The position numbers were made by a program, and so were the translations under genes. Shown here in pieces: positions 1 to 7,305 of a DNA stretch of 12,864 nucleotides. The stretch's first letter is position 1; each line of letters starts with the position of its first letter. This stretch comes from an uncultured Clostridia bacterium (GTDB taxonomy: Bacteria > Bacillota > Clostridia > Christensenellales > CAG-314), in contig CAKRAM010000103.1 of assembly GCA_934294965.1 (NCBI GenBank), positions 1 through 12,864 on the forward strand. The letters run 5' to 3'. A model generated the notes under the pieces. The model was not told the origin of the DNA. It ran no database searches and saw only the letters and a list, made by a program, of their open reading frames with translations.

Positions 1-725
1 TTATCAATATCGATATACGAGAAAACGGCAAAACGTTTGTATATTCCAGCGTCTTGAAAGCAGTAAACGGCATGCCTGTTGGAACAGGCGGAAAAGCGAT
101 AGTGCTACTTTCCGGCGGAATCGACAGTCCTGTTGCGGCATACATGATGGCAAAACGAGGAATGACGCTTCGTGCATTGCATTTTCACAGTTTTCCGTAC
201 ACAAGCGCGCAAGCAAAACAAAAAGTGCTGGATTTAGCAAAAATAGTAAAAAAGTACACGTTGAGAATGACTGTTGACGTTGTAAGTTTTACCGAAATTC
301 AAACTGAAATTCACGAAAAATGCCCGGAAGAATATATGATTACAATAATGCGCCGCTTTATGATGAGAATTGCGGAAAGAATTGCAAAAATTAACGGCGC
401 AGGCGCAATCGTTACGGGCGAAAGTTTGGGGCAAGTTGCAAGTCAAACACTGGAAAGCATCACCAGTTCCAATTCGGTTGTAACCATCCCTGTGTTTAGA
501 CCGCTTATCGGATTTGATAAGGATGAGATAATAGAAATTTCTCAAAAGATCGGAGCATTTGAAACGTCCATTTTGCCGTACGAAGATTGCTGCACGGTTT
601 TTTTGCCTAAAAAGCCTGTAACGAAACCCAGACTTTCGGCTGTGGAAAAAGTCGAAAGCGCATTGGACGTAGACAAACTCGTAGAAAATGCGCTAAATAA
701 CGTCGAAACGATAGTAATAGAGTAG
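1..725 (+). CDS. thiI: tRNA 4-thiouridine synthase ThiI, 5'-truncated by window edge
   Basis: ThiI adenylates U8 of tRNA and transfers sulfur to it to give 4-thiouridine; in many bacteria it also supplies sulfur for the thiazole of thiamine. The frame is open from base 3 with no start, so the N-terminal ferredoxin-like domain and most of THUMP lie upstream of the window. Visible in order are the end of THUMP (IDIRENGKTFVYSS), the PP-loop SGGIDSPVA at about bases 115-141, the AANH-type adenylation domain with GESLGQVASQT, and the family signature PYEDCCTVFLPKKPVTKP. The protein ends soon after, without the rhodanese domain of the E. coli enzyme, as is usual in Firmicutes. A TTG at base 54 is internal, because conserved ThiI sequence continues upstream of it. 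A partial duplicate of its 3' end lies 123 bases downstream. The identification is firm. Confidence 0.95.
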   Translation, partial: INIDIRENGKTFVYSSVLKAVNGMPVGTGGKAIVLLSGGIDSPVAAYMMAKRGMTLRALHFHSFPYTSAQAKQKVLDLAKIVKKYTLRMTVDVVSFTEIQTEIHEKCPEEYMITIMRRFMMRIAERIAKINGAGAIVTGESLGQVASQTLESITSSNSVVTIPVFRPLIGFDKDEIIEISQKIGAFETSILPYEDCCTVFLPKKPVTKPRLSAVEKVESALDVDKLVENALNNVETIVIE

Positions 726-946
726 TCATCAGCCTAAACTCAGTAGTATTTACAGTAGCACACCATTTTGCGATATAAGCGATAACACAATCGTATCAAA
801 CTCATAGAAAATGCGCTAAATGCCCCGATAATCGAGTGTGCAACCAACCGGCACTTCATCGGATCACAATAGCAAATCATTTGCAGTATAATCCGACATA
901 TAACATGTAAATATCATCGATACAACAATGTATTCTATAAATCAAA
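726..946. other. Intergenic spacer between thiI and the shared terminator
   Basis: There is no coding frame of interest and no clear promoter here. The only recognisable content is the degraded copy of the thiI 3' end, annotated separately at 797-821. Stops occur in the thiI frame immediately after the gene (the fourth codon past its TAG is TAA), so ThiI cannot be extended by simple readthrough. Confidence 0.6.
797..821 (+). repeat. Duplicated fragment of the thiI 3' end
   Basis: Bases 797-821 match 674-698, inside the last codons of thiI, at 24 of 25 positions; the single change is G to A. The offset is 123 bases, exactly 41 codons, so the copy is in the same reading frame and would encode KLIENALN beside the genuine KLVENALN. 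Weaker similarity continues for roughly 20 bases to the right with gaps (CGATA then GAGT) and fades to the left. This looks like a decayed tandem duplication. It has no start codon of its own and an in-frame stop just before it, so it is not expected to be translated. Confidence 0.8.
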
Positions 947-987
947 CAAATAGAGGCTACTATTTCTAACATAGTAGCCTCTATTTG
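947..987. terminator. Probable bidirectional terminator between convergent thiI and the PBP gene
   Basis: A perfect 17-bp inverted repeat (arms 947-963 and 971-987) surrounds a 7-base loop. It sits between the 3' ends of two genes transcribed toward each other, which is where a shared terminator is expected. Neither strand has a long run of T after the stem: the + strand ends CTATTTGCG and the - strand runs on as ATTTGTTTGATTT, so the leftward reading is the better match. Termination is inferred from position and stem strength. Confidence 0.65.
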
Positions 988-1014
988 CGAACTAGGGAAC
1001 AATCTCAATTTAGT

Positions 1015-1032
1015 TTTTCGAATATTCGAAAA
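1015..1032. repeat. 18-bp perfect palindrome just after the PBP stop
   Basis: The sequence TTTTCGAATATTCGAAAA is identical on both strands and lies 5 bases beyond the stop codon of the leftward PBP gene. It could fold as a 6-bp stem with a 6-base loop and add to termination of that gene, or be a protein-binding site. Its CGAA...TTCG core only loosely recalls Gram-positive LexA boxes, and its downstream location makes an operator less likely. Confidence 0.4.
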
Positions 1033-1037
1033 TCCAA

Positions 1038-3209
1038 TTAGTTGCCTTTCCAAAATTCCGACAAAGACTTACACTCAATAAAATCTTCGTAATTGCAAGT
1101 TTGCGTCACATACAGAACCTCGTCATTGTCACCGATAAGTTTAGCGCGATACTTTGTGTCGTCGGAGATTATATCAAAATACACTCCTTTTAGAGCAACT
1201 TCCCTTCGCATTCCGTTTTTATCTACTTCTAATATCCAATTTTTGCAATCGGAATCGGTTAACTCTATTTTAACATAGCCGTCCATTTTTTCGCACGTTA
1301 GTCGTTTTTCGTCAATTGACTCGGGACACCTACGACAATCGAACATAAATTCTTCTCCGTCGCAAGATTGAACAATTCGCTGATTGTTATACAGTTCGTT
1401 TTTGGCGATTTTTAACGTTTTGACCAAGTCGGCAGGGCGTTCGAATGCACTTGGATGTTTGTCATCATATATTTCGGCCAACACATTTGCAACCAACGCG
1501 CAAGGCGCGCCGCCGCCCGTCATAGACACAGGCAAATCGCCGTAGTACCAGCAAACAAATATATTGTCTGTCGTGTAGCCCGCAACAAGCGCATCGGTAT
1601 TTTTGACTGAATTGCCCACAGTTCCTGTTTTTGCAGCCACTTCAAAATTCAATTCGCCTAGTTTTTTCGCAGTGCCGCATTTGGCGGTTTTTACAAGCAT
1701 ATCCGTCATCAAACACGAAGAAGCGCTGTCGTACACAAAATGGGAATTACGAATAGTTTCGTCGTAAACAACGCCGTTAGAATTGTGTATCTTTTTTATA
1801 AACCTAATTTCGTTTGCGTATCCGCCGTTTGCCAAAGCAGTGTAGCATTTTGCTAGACCTACTACATCTATACCCCCGTTTATATTTCCCAAAGCCAACG
1901 ACAAATCTTGTTTTCCGCAAATTCCTAGTTTCTGTAGGTATTTTTCAGCCGTTTTGCAAGTTAGTGCATTTAGCGTTTTTACAGCAGGAATGTTCAAACT
2001 TTTTTCCACGGCAGTTTGTATCGTTGTCCAGCCGTAATATTTCCCCGCGTTGGACGGCTTGTATCCATTAAAATCCGTTTGTTCGTCCAACACGGGTGAA
2101 GCAGGGAAAATTTGTCCTTCGCACAAGGCCGGAGTATACACGGCAATTGGCTTAAACGCACTTCCCGCTTGCCGTTTTTTGCATTCGTTGCCTTTGCAAT
2201 AATATCCTTGAGCGTTTCCCTCCGTGTCGCACAGCAAAAACGTCATATTTGCCGCGCTCCCGTCCAAATTTTGTGCATTGTCCTTTTCGGCAATCGTCTT
2301 TATTTTGTTTTGAAAAGTTTGATTGCAGTAAGTTTCTATAACATAGTCGGAAGTCAACAGTTGCCTCTCGGTTATATTAAGCAACTTGCAGGCTTCGTCC
2401 AGCACGCACGAAGCGTAATTCTTTTCGGATAATCGCCTTTGTGCAACGTTTATAGGCTCGTTTTTGGCTTCGGATAATTCCTCTTGGCTTATTACGCCTT
2501 GTTTCCGCATTATATCCAACACCAAATTTCGCCGATTTTTGCATTTTTCGATGTTTTTATTCGGCGCATAAACGTTTGGCGCCTTTATCATGCCTGCCAA
2601 AACGGCACTTTCCGAAAGTGTCAATTCCGACGCACTTTTTCCAAAATATACTTCGGCAGCGTTTTCAATTCCGTAAGCGCGCCTGCCGAAATATATCGTA
2701 TTGAGGTACATTTCCAATATTTCTTCTTTGGAATAGTTTTCCTCAAGTTCGCGAACAATCATAAGTTCGTTCAACTTGCGCTTTAGCGTTTTTCCGCCGC
2801 TCAAATGAGTGTTTTTTATAAGTTGCTGGGAAATGGTGGAGGCTCCTTCTTTGAAACTTCCGGATTTTAGATTTGCGAGCAATGCGCCGACGAGCCTTTT
2901 TGTATCAATCCCGCCGTGACTAAAAAACCTTTTGTCTTCAACGCATACAAAAGTCATATAAGTTTTTTTGTCCAATGCTGACAGCGAGACTTGCTTAAAA
3001 TCGCCCGAAACAAACGATTCGACAAGCGGCTCTCCGTTATCGTCCAGTATCACCAAAGATGAAAAGCAATCTTTCAGTCGATTTTTGTCAAACTTTACGT
3101 ATTCACCGCTATGCTGCCAAACGGAGATCGCCACAATCAATGCGATTGCCCCAAAGAGAATAATTGTGCAAAACAGTATTGCCGACACTTTTACGATGCT
3201 CTTTTTCAT
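1038..3209 (-). CDS. Class A penicillin-binding protein (bifunctional transglycosylase/transpeptidase, PBP1A-like)
   Basis: This enzyme polymerises lipid II into glycan strands and cross-links their peptides outside the membrane. The 723-residue protein has a short basic cytoplasmic tail, one membrane anchor (about residues 8-30), and a GT51 glycosyltransferase domain: EDKRFFSHGGID with catalytic Glu91, GASTISQQ (122-129), KRKLNE with Glu148, and ILEMYLNTIYFG. The transpeptidase follows, with SAFK (active Ser350), SLN (404-406) and KTGT (Lys527). Residues from about 590 onward form an acidic tail of no fold I recognise. About 25 cysteines occur, seven of them in that tail, which is unusual for an exported enzyme. 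The ATG at 3209 is chosen because it gives the complete anchor; the ribosome binding site is poor (TAGG close to the start). It is transcribed alone, divergently from miaB. The family is certain; pbpF- or ponA-type naming is not. Confidence 0.94.
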   Translation of the reverse strand: MKKSIVKVSAILFCTIILFGAIALIVAISVWQHSGEYVKFDKNRLKDCFSSLVILDDNGEPLVESFVSGDFKQVSLSALDKKTYMTFVCVEDKRFFSHGGIDTKRLVGALLANLKSGSFKEGASTISQQLIKNTHLSGGKTLKRKLNELMIVRELEENYSKEEILEMYLNTIYFGRRAYGIENAAEVYFGKSASELTLSESAVLAGMIKAPNVYAPNKNIEKCKNRRNLVLDIMRKQGVISQEELSEAKNEPINVAQRRLSEKNYASCVLDEACKLLNITERQLLTSDYVIETYCNQTFQNKIKTIAEKDNAQNLDGSAANMTFLLCDTEGNAQGYYCKGNECKKRQAGSAFKPIAVYTPALCEGQIFPASPVLDEQTDFNGYKPSNAGKYYGWTTIQTAVEKSLNIPAVKTLNALTCKTAEKYLQKLGICGKQDLSLALGNINGGIDVVGLAKCYTALANGGYANEIRFIKKIHNSNGVVYDETIRNSHFVYDSASSCLMTDMLVKTAKCGTAKKLGELNFEVAAKTGTVGNSVKNTDALVAGYTTDNIFVCWYYGDLPVSMTGGGAPCALVANVLAEIYDDKHPSAFERPADLVKTLKIAKNELYNNQRIVQSCDGEEFMFDCRRCPESIDEKRLTCEKMDGYVKIELTDSDCKNWILEVDKNGMRREVALKGVYFDIISDDTKYRAKLIGDNDEVLYVTQTCNYEDFIECKSLSEFWKGN

Positions 3210-3250
3210 ACCTATATTGTTTGTAATTTTAACTTTCGTATTTATTTTTC

Positions 3251-3279
3251 TTGAAAAAAAATCGAATAAATAGTATTAT
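3251..3279 (+). promoter_or_regulatory. Sigma-A-type promoter for the miaB-mutS-mutL-miaA operon
   Basis: A -35 box TTGAAA (3251-3256) and a -10 box TATTAT (3274-3279) are separated by 17 bases, each one base from consensus. The expected start of transcription is near 3286, leaving a leader of about 100 bases before miaB. No comparable promoter was noticed inside the four overlapping genes downstream. Confidence 0.7.
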
Positions 3280-3305
3280 ATAAGATATTAGTGTAATTTT
3301 GTCAG
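3275..3305 (-). promoter_or_regulatory. Candidate promoter for the PBP gene, overlapping the miaB promoter
   Basis: Reading leftward, CTGACA (complement of 3300-3305) is followed by an A/T-rich -10 region containing both TATATA at 17-base spacing and an exact TATAAT (complement of 3275-3280) at 19-base spacing. The TATAAT shares five of its base pairs with the -10 box of the rightward miaB promoter. Transcription would start near 3268, giving a leader of about 60 bases. Confidence 0.5.
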
Positions 3306-3374
3306 TTTGCGCGGTACGTTCGCCTTGCAAGCGGATTGGGCATTGCGGCCAAAGCACCGCACAACGCATTTTAC

Positions 3375-3388
3375 GGAGGAAAGATTTG
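3375..3388 (+). promoter_or_regulatory. Ribosome binding site and TTG start of miaB
   Basis: GGAGGA at 3375-3380 is followed after 5 bases by TTG at 3386. The frame is open further upstream to a TTG at 3299, but that stretch has no Shine-Dalgarno sequence and encodes residues unlike any MiaB N-terminus. From the TTG at 3386 the protein begins MNYFIHTYGCQMN, exactly where the family begins. Confidence 0.85.
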
Positions 3389-4705
3389 AACTACTTTATA
3401 CACACATACGGATGCCAGATGAACGTACACGATTCGGAAAAAATTGCAGGAATTTTGGCAGAATTGGGGTACACCTGCTGTGACAGCGTTAGCGATGCCG
3501 ATATAGTCGTATTCAACACGTGTTGCATTCGCGAAACTGCCGAAAAGAAGGCATACGGACACATAGGCGAACTGAAAAAAATCAAAAAACAACGTCCCGA
3601 TATGATAGTGGCTGTTTGCGGATGCATGTCGCAACAAGACGGCGTTGCCGAGCGTATTCGCAAAAGCTATCCCTACGTCGATATAGTTTTGGGAACAAGC
3701 AATTTGGGCGAACTTAAACAAGCCGTGCTGTCTGCACGCAACAAGCGTAAGTTTGTAGACGTGGAATTTTCCAAATACAACGAGGAAGATTTTACGCAAT
3801 CTCGCACAAGTTTTCCTAACGCTTGGGTAAACATAAACTACGGATGCAACAATTTTTGCACTTACTGCATCGTTCCGTATGTTCGCGGAAGGGAGCGCAG
3901 CCGCCAAATGAACGATATTTTGGCGGAAGTAAAAGCCTTGCTTGCAGACGGCTACAAGGAAATTACTTTGCTAGGTCAAAACGTTAATTCATACGGACAC
4001 GACTTGTCCTGCGGCGAAACTTTTGCAAAACTTCTATCGCAAATAGGGGAATTGCCCGGCAAGTTCCGTTTGCGTTTTATGACTTCCCACCCAAAGGACC
4101 TTTCCTACGACGTTATAGACGCGGTTGCCAAGTACCCCAACATTTGCAACAATATTCACTTGCCCGTTCAAAGCGGAAGTACGGAAATACTGCGCCGAAT
4201 GAACCGTCGTTACACGCGAGAACAATATTTGCAAACAATTGAGCGCATCCGTGCCAAAATTCCCGACGTAGGAATCACCACGGACATTATGGTAGGTTTC
4301 CCCGACGAAAGCGAACAAGATTTTCAGGACACGCTGGATCTTGTCAAACAAGCAAAGTACAGTTCGGCATTTTGCTTTGTGTATTCGCGCAGGAAAGGAA
4401 CTCCGGCATACTCGATGGATAACCAAATTTCCGCAGCCGAAAAACGCAGGCGCATAACCGAACTTCTTGCCTGCCAAAACGAAGTTACCAAGCAAATCAG
4501 TGCGGAAATGGTGGGCAAAACTTACGAAGTGCTGGTTGAAGGCGAAAACTTCCACTACAAAAACACAATGTGCGGACGCACCGAAAGCGGCCGACTTGTC
4601 AACTTTAAGTGCGAGCCTCAAATGATTGGGGAATTTGTTAAAGTTAAAATAGACAGGGCGGCTTCGGCAACCTTGTGGGGAAGCATAATCACGGAGGAAA
4701 AATGA
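3386..4705 (+). CDS. miaB: tRNA-2-methylthio-N6-dimethylallyladenosine synthase (MiaB)
   Basis: MiaB is a radical-SAM methylthiotransferase that converts i6A37 of tRNAs reading UNN codons to ms2i6A37, the step after MiaA. The 439-residue product starts with the UPF0004 domain carrying the auxiliary iron-sulfur cluster cysteines Cys10 (TYGCQMN), Cys46 (NTCCIRE) and Cys80 (CGCMSQ). The radical-SAM motif CNNFCTYC follows (Cys154, Cys158, Cys161), then PYVRGRERSR, the SAM-barrel segments LLGQNVNSYG, LPVQSGS and DIMVGFPDES, and a C-terminal TRAM domain that binds tRNA. All key residues are present and the length is normal. Its TGA overlaps the mutS ATG in the sequence ATGA (4702-4705), so translation is probably coupled. 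It is the first gene of the operon. Confidence 0.96.
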   Translation: MNYFIHTYGCQMNVHDSEKIAGILAELGYTCCDSVSDADIVVFNTCCIRETAEKKAYGHIGELKKIKKQRPDMIVAVCGCMSQQDGVAERIRKSYPYVDIVLGTSNLGELKQAVLSARNKRKFVDVEFSKYNEEDFTQSRTSFPNAWVNINYGCNNFCTYCIVPYVRGRERSRQMNDILAEVKALLADGYKEITLLGQNVNSYGHDLSCGETFAKLLSQIGELPGKFRLRFMTSHPKDLSYDVIDAVAKYPNICNNIHLPVQSGSTEILRRMNRRYTREQYLQTIERIRAKIPDVGITTDIMVGFPDESEQDFQDTLDLVKQAKYSSAFCFVYSRRKGTPAYSMDNQISAAEKRRRITELLACQNEVTKQISAEMVGKTYEVLVEGENFHYKNTMCGRTESGRLVNFKCEPQMIGEFVKVKIDRAASATLWGSIITEEK

Positions 4706-7305
4706 TAGTAGACAAATCTAAGCTTTCGCCGATGATGCAAAATTATTGGACGACAAAAGAGCAATATCAAGATTGCATTTTGCTTTATCGTTTGGGAGAC
4801 TTTTACGAAATGTTCTTCGACGATGCCGAAAAAGCAAGTCGCATATTGGACTTGACTCTCACCGGCAAAAACTGCGGATTGCCCGAACGCGCTCCGATGT
4901 GCGGAGTGCCGTATCATGCAGTGGAAGTCTACGTGGGAAAGCTTATTGCCGCAGGCTGTAAAGTTGCTATATGCGAACAACTTTCAGAACCCAATGGCAA
5001 GGAACTTGTGGAGAGAGCGGTCGTTCGCGTTATCACCCCAGGTACCGTTATGGACACAGGCATCTTAGACGAAGCAAGAAGCAACTACATAGCATCGGTT
5101 TGCGCAAGCGGTGCCGACAGCATCGGTGTTGCCGTTTGCGATATTAGCACGGGCGATTTTTTCGCAACCGAACTTAAAGGACTCGGCGCCGCAAAAGACT
5201 TGCAAGAAGTGCTAGTTTCCTACAAACCTGCCGAGATTATCGCGAACTCCCAAGCGGTTGCAATTTCCTCCGAACTGGATTGCGTGCGCGCGCAGTACAC
5301 GCCGCCGTTTAGCAGTTACGACGAAATTCATTTTGACAAAAAACGTGCCAAACAGGTTTTGGAAAATCATTATCACGTTGCCACGACCGACGGTTTCGGC
5401 TTGCAAGGCAAGTCCTGCGCAATTTCCGCCTGCGGCGCTTTGTTGGATTACGCCATCGAAACGCAAAAACGCCCGCTCAATCACCTTAAAAACATAAGTT
5501 ACGTCGACAAAACGAAATATATGTCGATAGACGTAAAAACTCGCAAAAATTTGGAACTTACCGTAAGCGGCAGGGATAACAAAAAGCGGGGCAGTTTGCT
5601 GTGGTTACTCGACAAAACTCAAACCGCTATGGGAGCAAGAATGTTGTGCGATTGGATAGATCGACCTCTTCAAAAACCTTCGGCAATCAACGCTCGTTTA
5701 GACGGAGTGGATGAGCTGTACACAAACTACATGCTTCGTGCCGAACTGGACAAACTTTTGCACAACGTGTTCGACATCGAACGCATTGCGGGAAAAATTG
5801 CCTACAATAACGTTGCGCCCAAGGATTGCATAACACTGAAAAATTCGCTTTACGTTCTTCCGACAATAAAAAAATTGCTCTCGGTTTGCAGTAGTAAAAT
5901 CGTTGCCGGAATTAACGAATCGATAGATCCGCTTACCGACGTTTACTCGCTCATCGACCGAGCGATAGTCGACGACGTTCCCGTTGTTATAAAAGACAAC
6001 GACTTTATCAAAAAAGGGTACAATGCCGAATTGGACGAATTGCTCGACATTTCTCAAAACGGTTCGGCAAGAATATCCGCATTGGAAGAAACCGAACGTA
6101 TTCGCACAGGCATAAAAACGCTCAAAACGGGCTACAACAAGGTTTTCGGCTACTATTTTGAAATCAGCAACTCGTTTTTGCCTATGGTGCCGGACACGTT
6201 TATTCGCAAACAAACGCTTGTAAACGGCGAACGTTTCGTAAGTCCTGAACTTAAAGAATTGGAAGAAAAAATGCTTTCAGCGCAGGAAAGCAAAATTCGC
6301 TTGCAAAAGAAACTGTTTGAAGATATCCGAACAAAACTGCTGGAATACATTCCGACTTTACAAAAAACAGCGCAAAGCATCGCAGCGTTGGACTGCTTGG
6401 CATCTTTTGCAAAAGTGGCGCAGGCAAACGACTACTGCAAACCCAAAATCAACACCAAGGATTTGTCGCTAAACATTGTTGAAGGGCGCCATCCGATAGT
6501 GGAAACGTACATCAAGCGAGAATCGTTTATAACCAACGACACGATTTTGGATACCGACGAAAATCGTACGATGATCATCACAGGACCGAACATGGCAGGT
6601 AAAAGCACCTTTATGAGGCAAGTTGCCCTTATCGTGCTTATGGCTCACATCGGCTGTTTTGTCCCGGCAAAAAGTGCGGAAATCCCCATCGTGGACAAAA
6701 TATTTACAAGAGTCGGAGCAAATGACGACTTGGCATTCAACCAAAGCACTTTTATGGTGGAAATGATAGAAGTTGCCAACATTTTGAACAACGCAACGGA
6801 AAAAAGTTTAGTTGTTTTGGACGAAGTGGGCAGAGGAACTTCTACCTCCGACGGACTTTCCATCGCCTGGGCAGTGATGGAGTACGTTTCGCAAAAAATA
6901 AGGGCAAAAACGCTTTTTGCAACCCATTATCACGAACTTACCGAACTCGAAGGTCGCATTGACGGCGTCAAAAATTACCGAATAACCGTAAAAGAATTTG
7001 CCGGAAACGTCGTATTTTTGCACAAAATCGCTCGCGGAGGAGCAAACAAAAGCTTCGGTATCGAAGTTGCCAAACTTGCAGGCGTTCCGAATGAAGTTTG
7101 CAATCGAGCAAAGGAACTTGTGTCTATGTTAGGCAACTCGACGTTGGATTTTTCGCAAAATCCCGATTTGGCTCAAAGCGACGAAAAGGCAAATAAAGTT
7201 GCACAGGAAGTTTGCTCGATTTTGCGCGATATAGACATAAACCGCGTTTCTCCTATAGAAGCGTTCGACATAGTAAATTCGCTTGTTCAAAAGGTAAAAC
7301 AATGA
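4702..7305 (+). CDS. mutS: DNA mismatch repair protein MutS
   Basis: MutS is a dimeric ATPase that recognises mispairs and small loops and recruits MutL. The 867-residue protein has the N-terminal mismatch-reading domain with the Phe-X-Glu wedge (Phe34-Tyr35-Glu36 in RLGDFYEMF), followed by connector, lever and clamp domains. The ABC-type ATPase carries Walker A GPNMAGKST (628-636), DLAFNQSTFMVEM, Walker B VVLDE (Asp707-Glu708), GRGTSTSDG and the switch His742 in ATHYHEL. The ATG at 4702 is preferred over the in-frame GTG at 4675, because GGAGGA (4693-4698) lies just before it and the product then begins at the usual family position. The start overlaps the miaB stop and the end overlaps the mutL start, each by 4 bases. 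It is complete and conventional. Confidence 0.97.
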   Translation: MIVDKSKLSPMMQNYWTTKEQYQDCILLYRLGDFYEMFFDDAEKASRILDLTLTGKNCGLPERAPMCGVPYHAVEVYVGKLIAAGCKVAICEQLSEPNGKELVERAVVRVITPGTVMDTGILDEARSNYIASVCASGADSIGVAVCDISTGDFFATELKGLGAAKDLQEVLVSYKPAEIIANSQAVAISSELDCVRAQYTPPFSSYDEIHFDKKRAKQVLENHYHVATTDGFGLQGKSCAISACGALLDYAIETQKRPLNHLKNISYVDKTKYMSIDVKTRKNLELTVSGRDNKKRGSLLWLLDKTQTAMGARMLCDWIDRPLQKPSAINARLDGVDELYTNYMLRAELDKLLHNVFDIERIAGKIAYNNVAPKDCITLKNSLYVLPTIKKLLSVCSSKIVAGINESIDPLTDVYSLIDRAIVDDVPVVIKDNDFIKKGYNAELDELLDISQNGSARISALEETERIRTGIKTLKTGYNKVFGYYFEISNSFLPMVPDTFIRKQTLVNGERFVSPELKELEEKMLSAQESKIRLQKKLFEDIRTKLLEYIPTLQKTAQSIAALDCLASFAKVAQANDYCKPKINTKDLSLNIVEGRHPIVETYIKRESFITNDTILDTDENRTMIITGPNMAGKSTFMRQVALIVLMAHIGCFVPAKSAEIPIVDKIFTRVGANDDLAFNQSTFMVEMIEVANILNNATEKSLVVLDEVGRGTSTSDGLSIAWAVMEYVSQKIRAKTLFATHYHELTELEGRIDGVKNYRITVKEFAGNVVFLHKIARGGANKSFGIEVAKLAGVPNEVCNRAKELVSMLGNSTLDFSQNPDLAQSDEKANKVAQEVCSILRDIDINRVSPIEAFDIVNSLVQKVKQ

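Noticed and set aside
54..56. TTG as the start of thiI
   Set aside because: Conserved ThiI sequence (IDIRENGKTFVYSS) continues in frame upstream to the window edge, so the gene is simply cut by the window.
924..941. Similarity of ACAATGTATTCTATAAA to the palindrome arm near 10308-10325
   Set aside because: The uninterrupted match is 12 bases of A/T-rich sequence. Matches of that length are expected several times by chance in a window this size.
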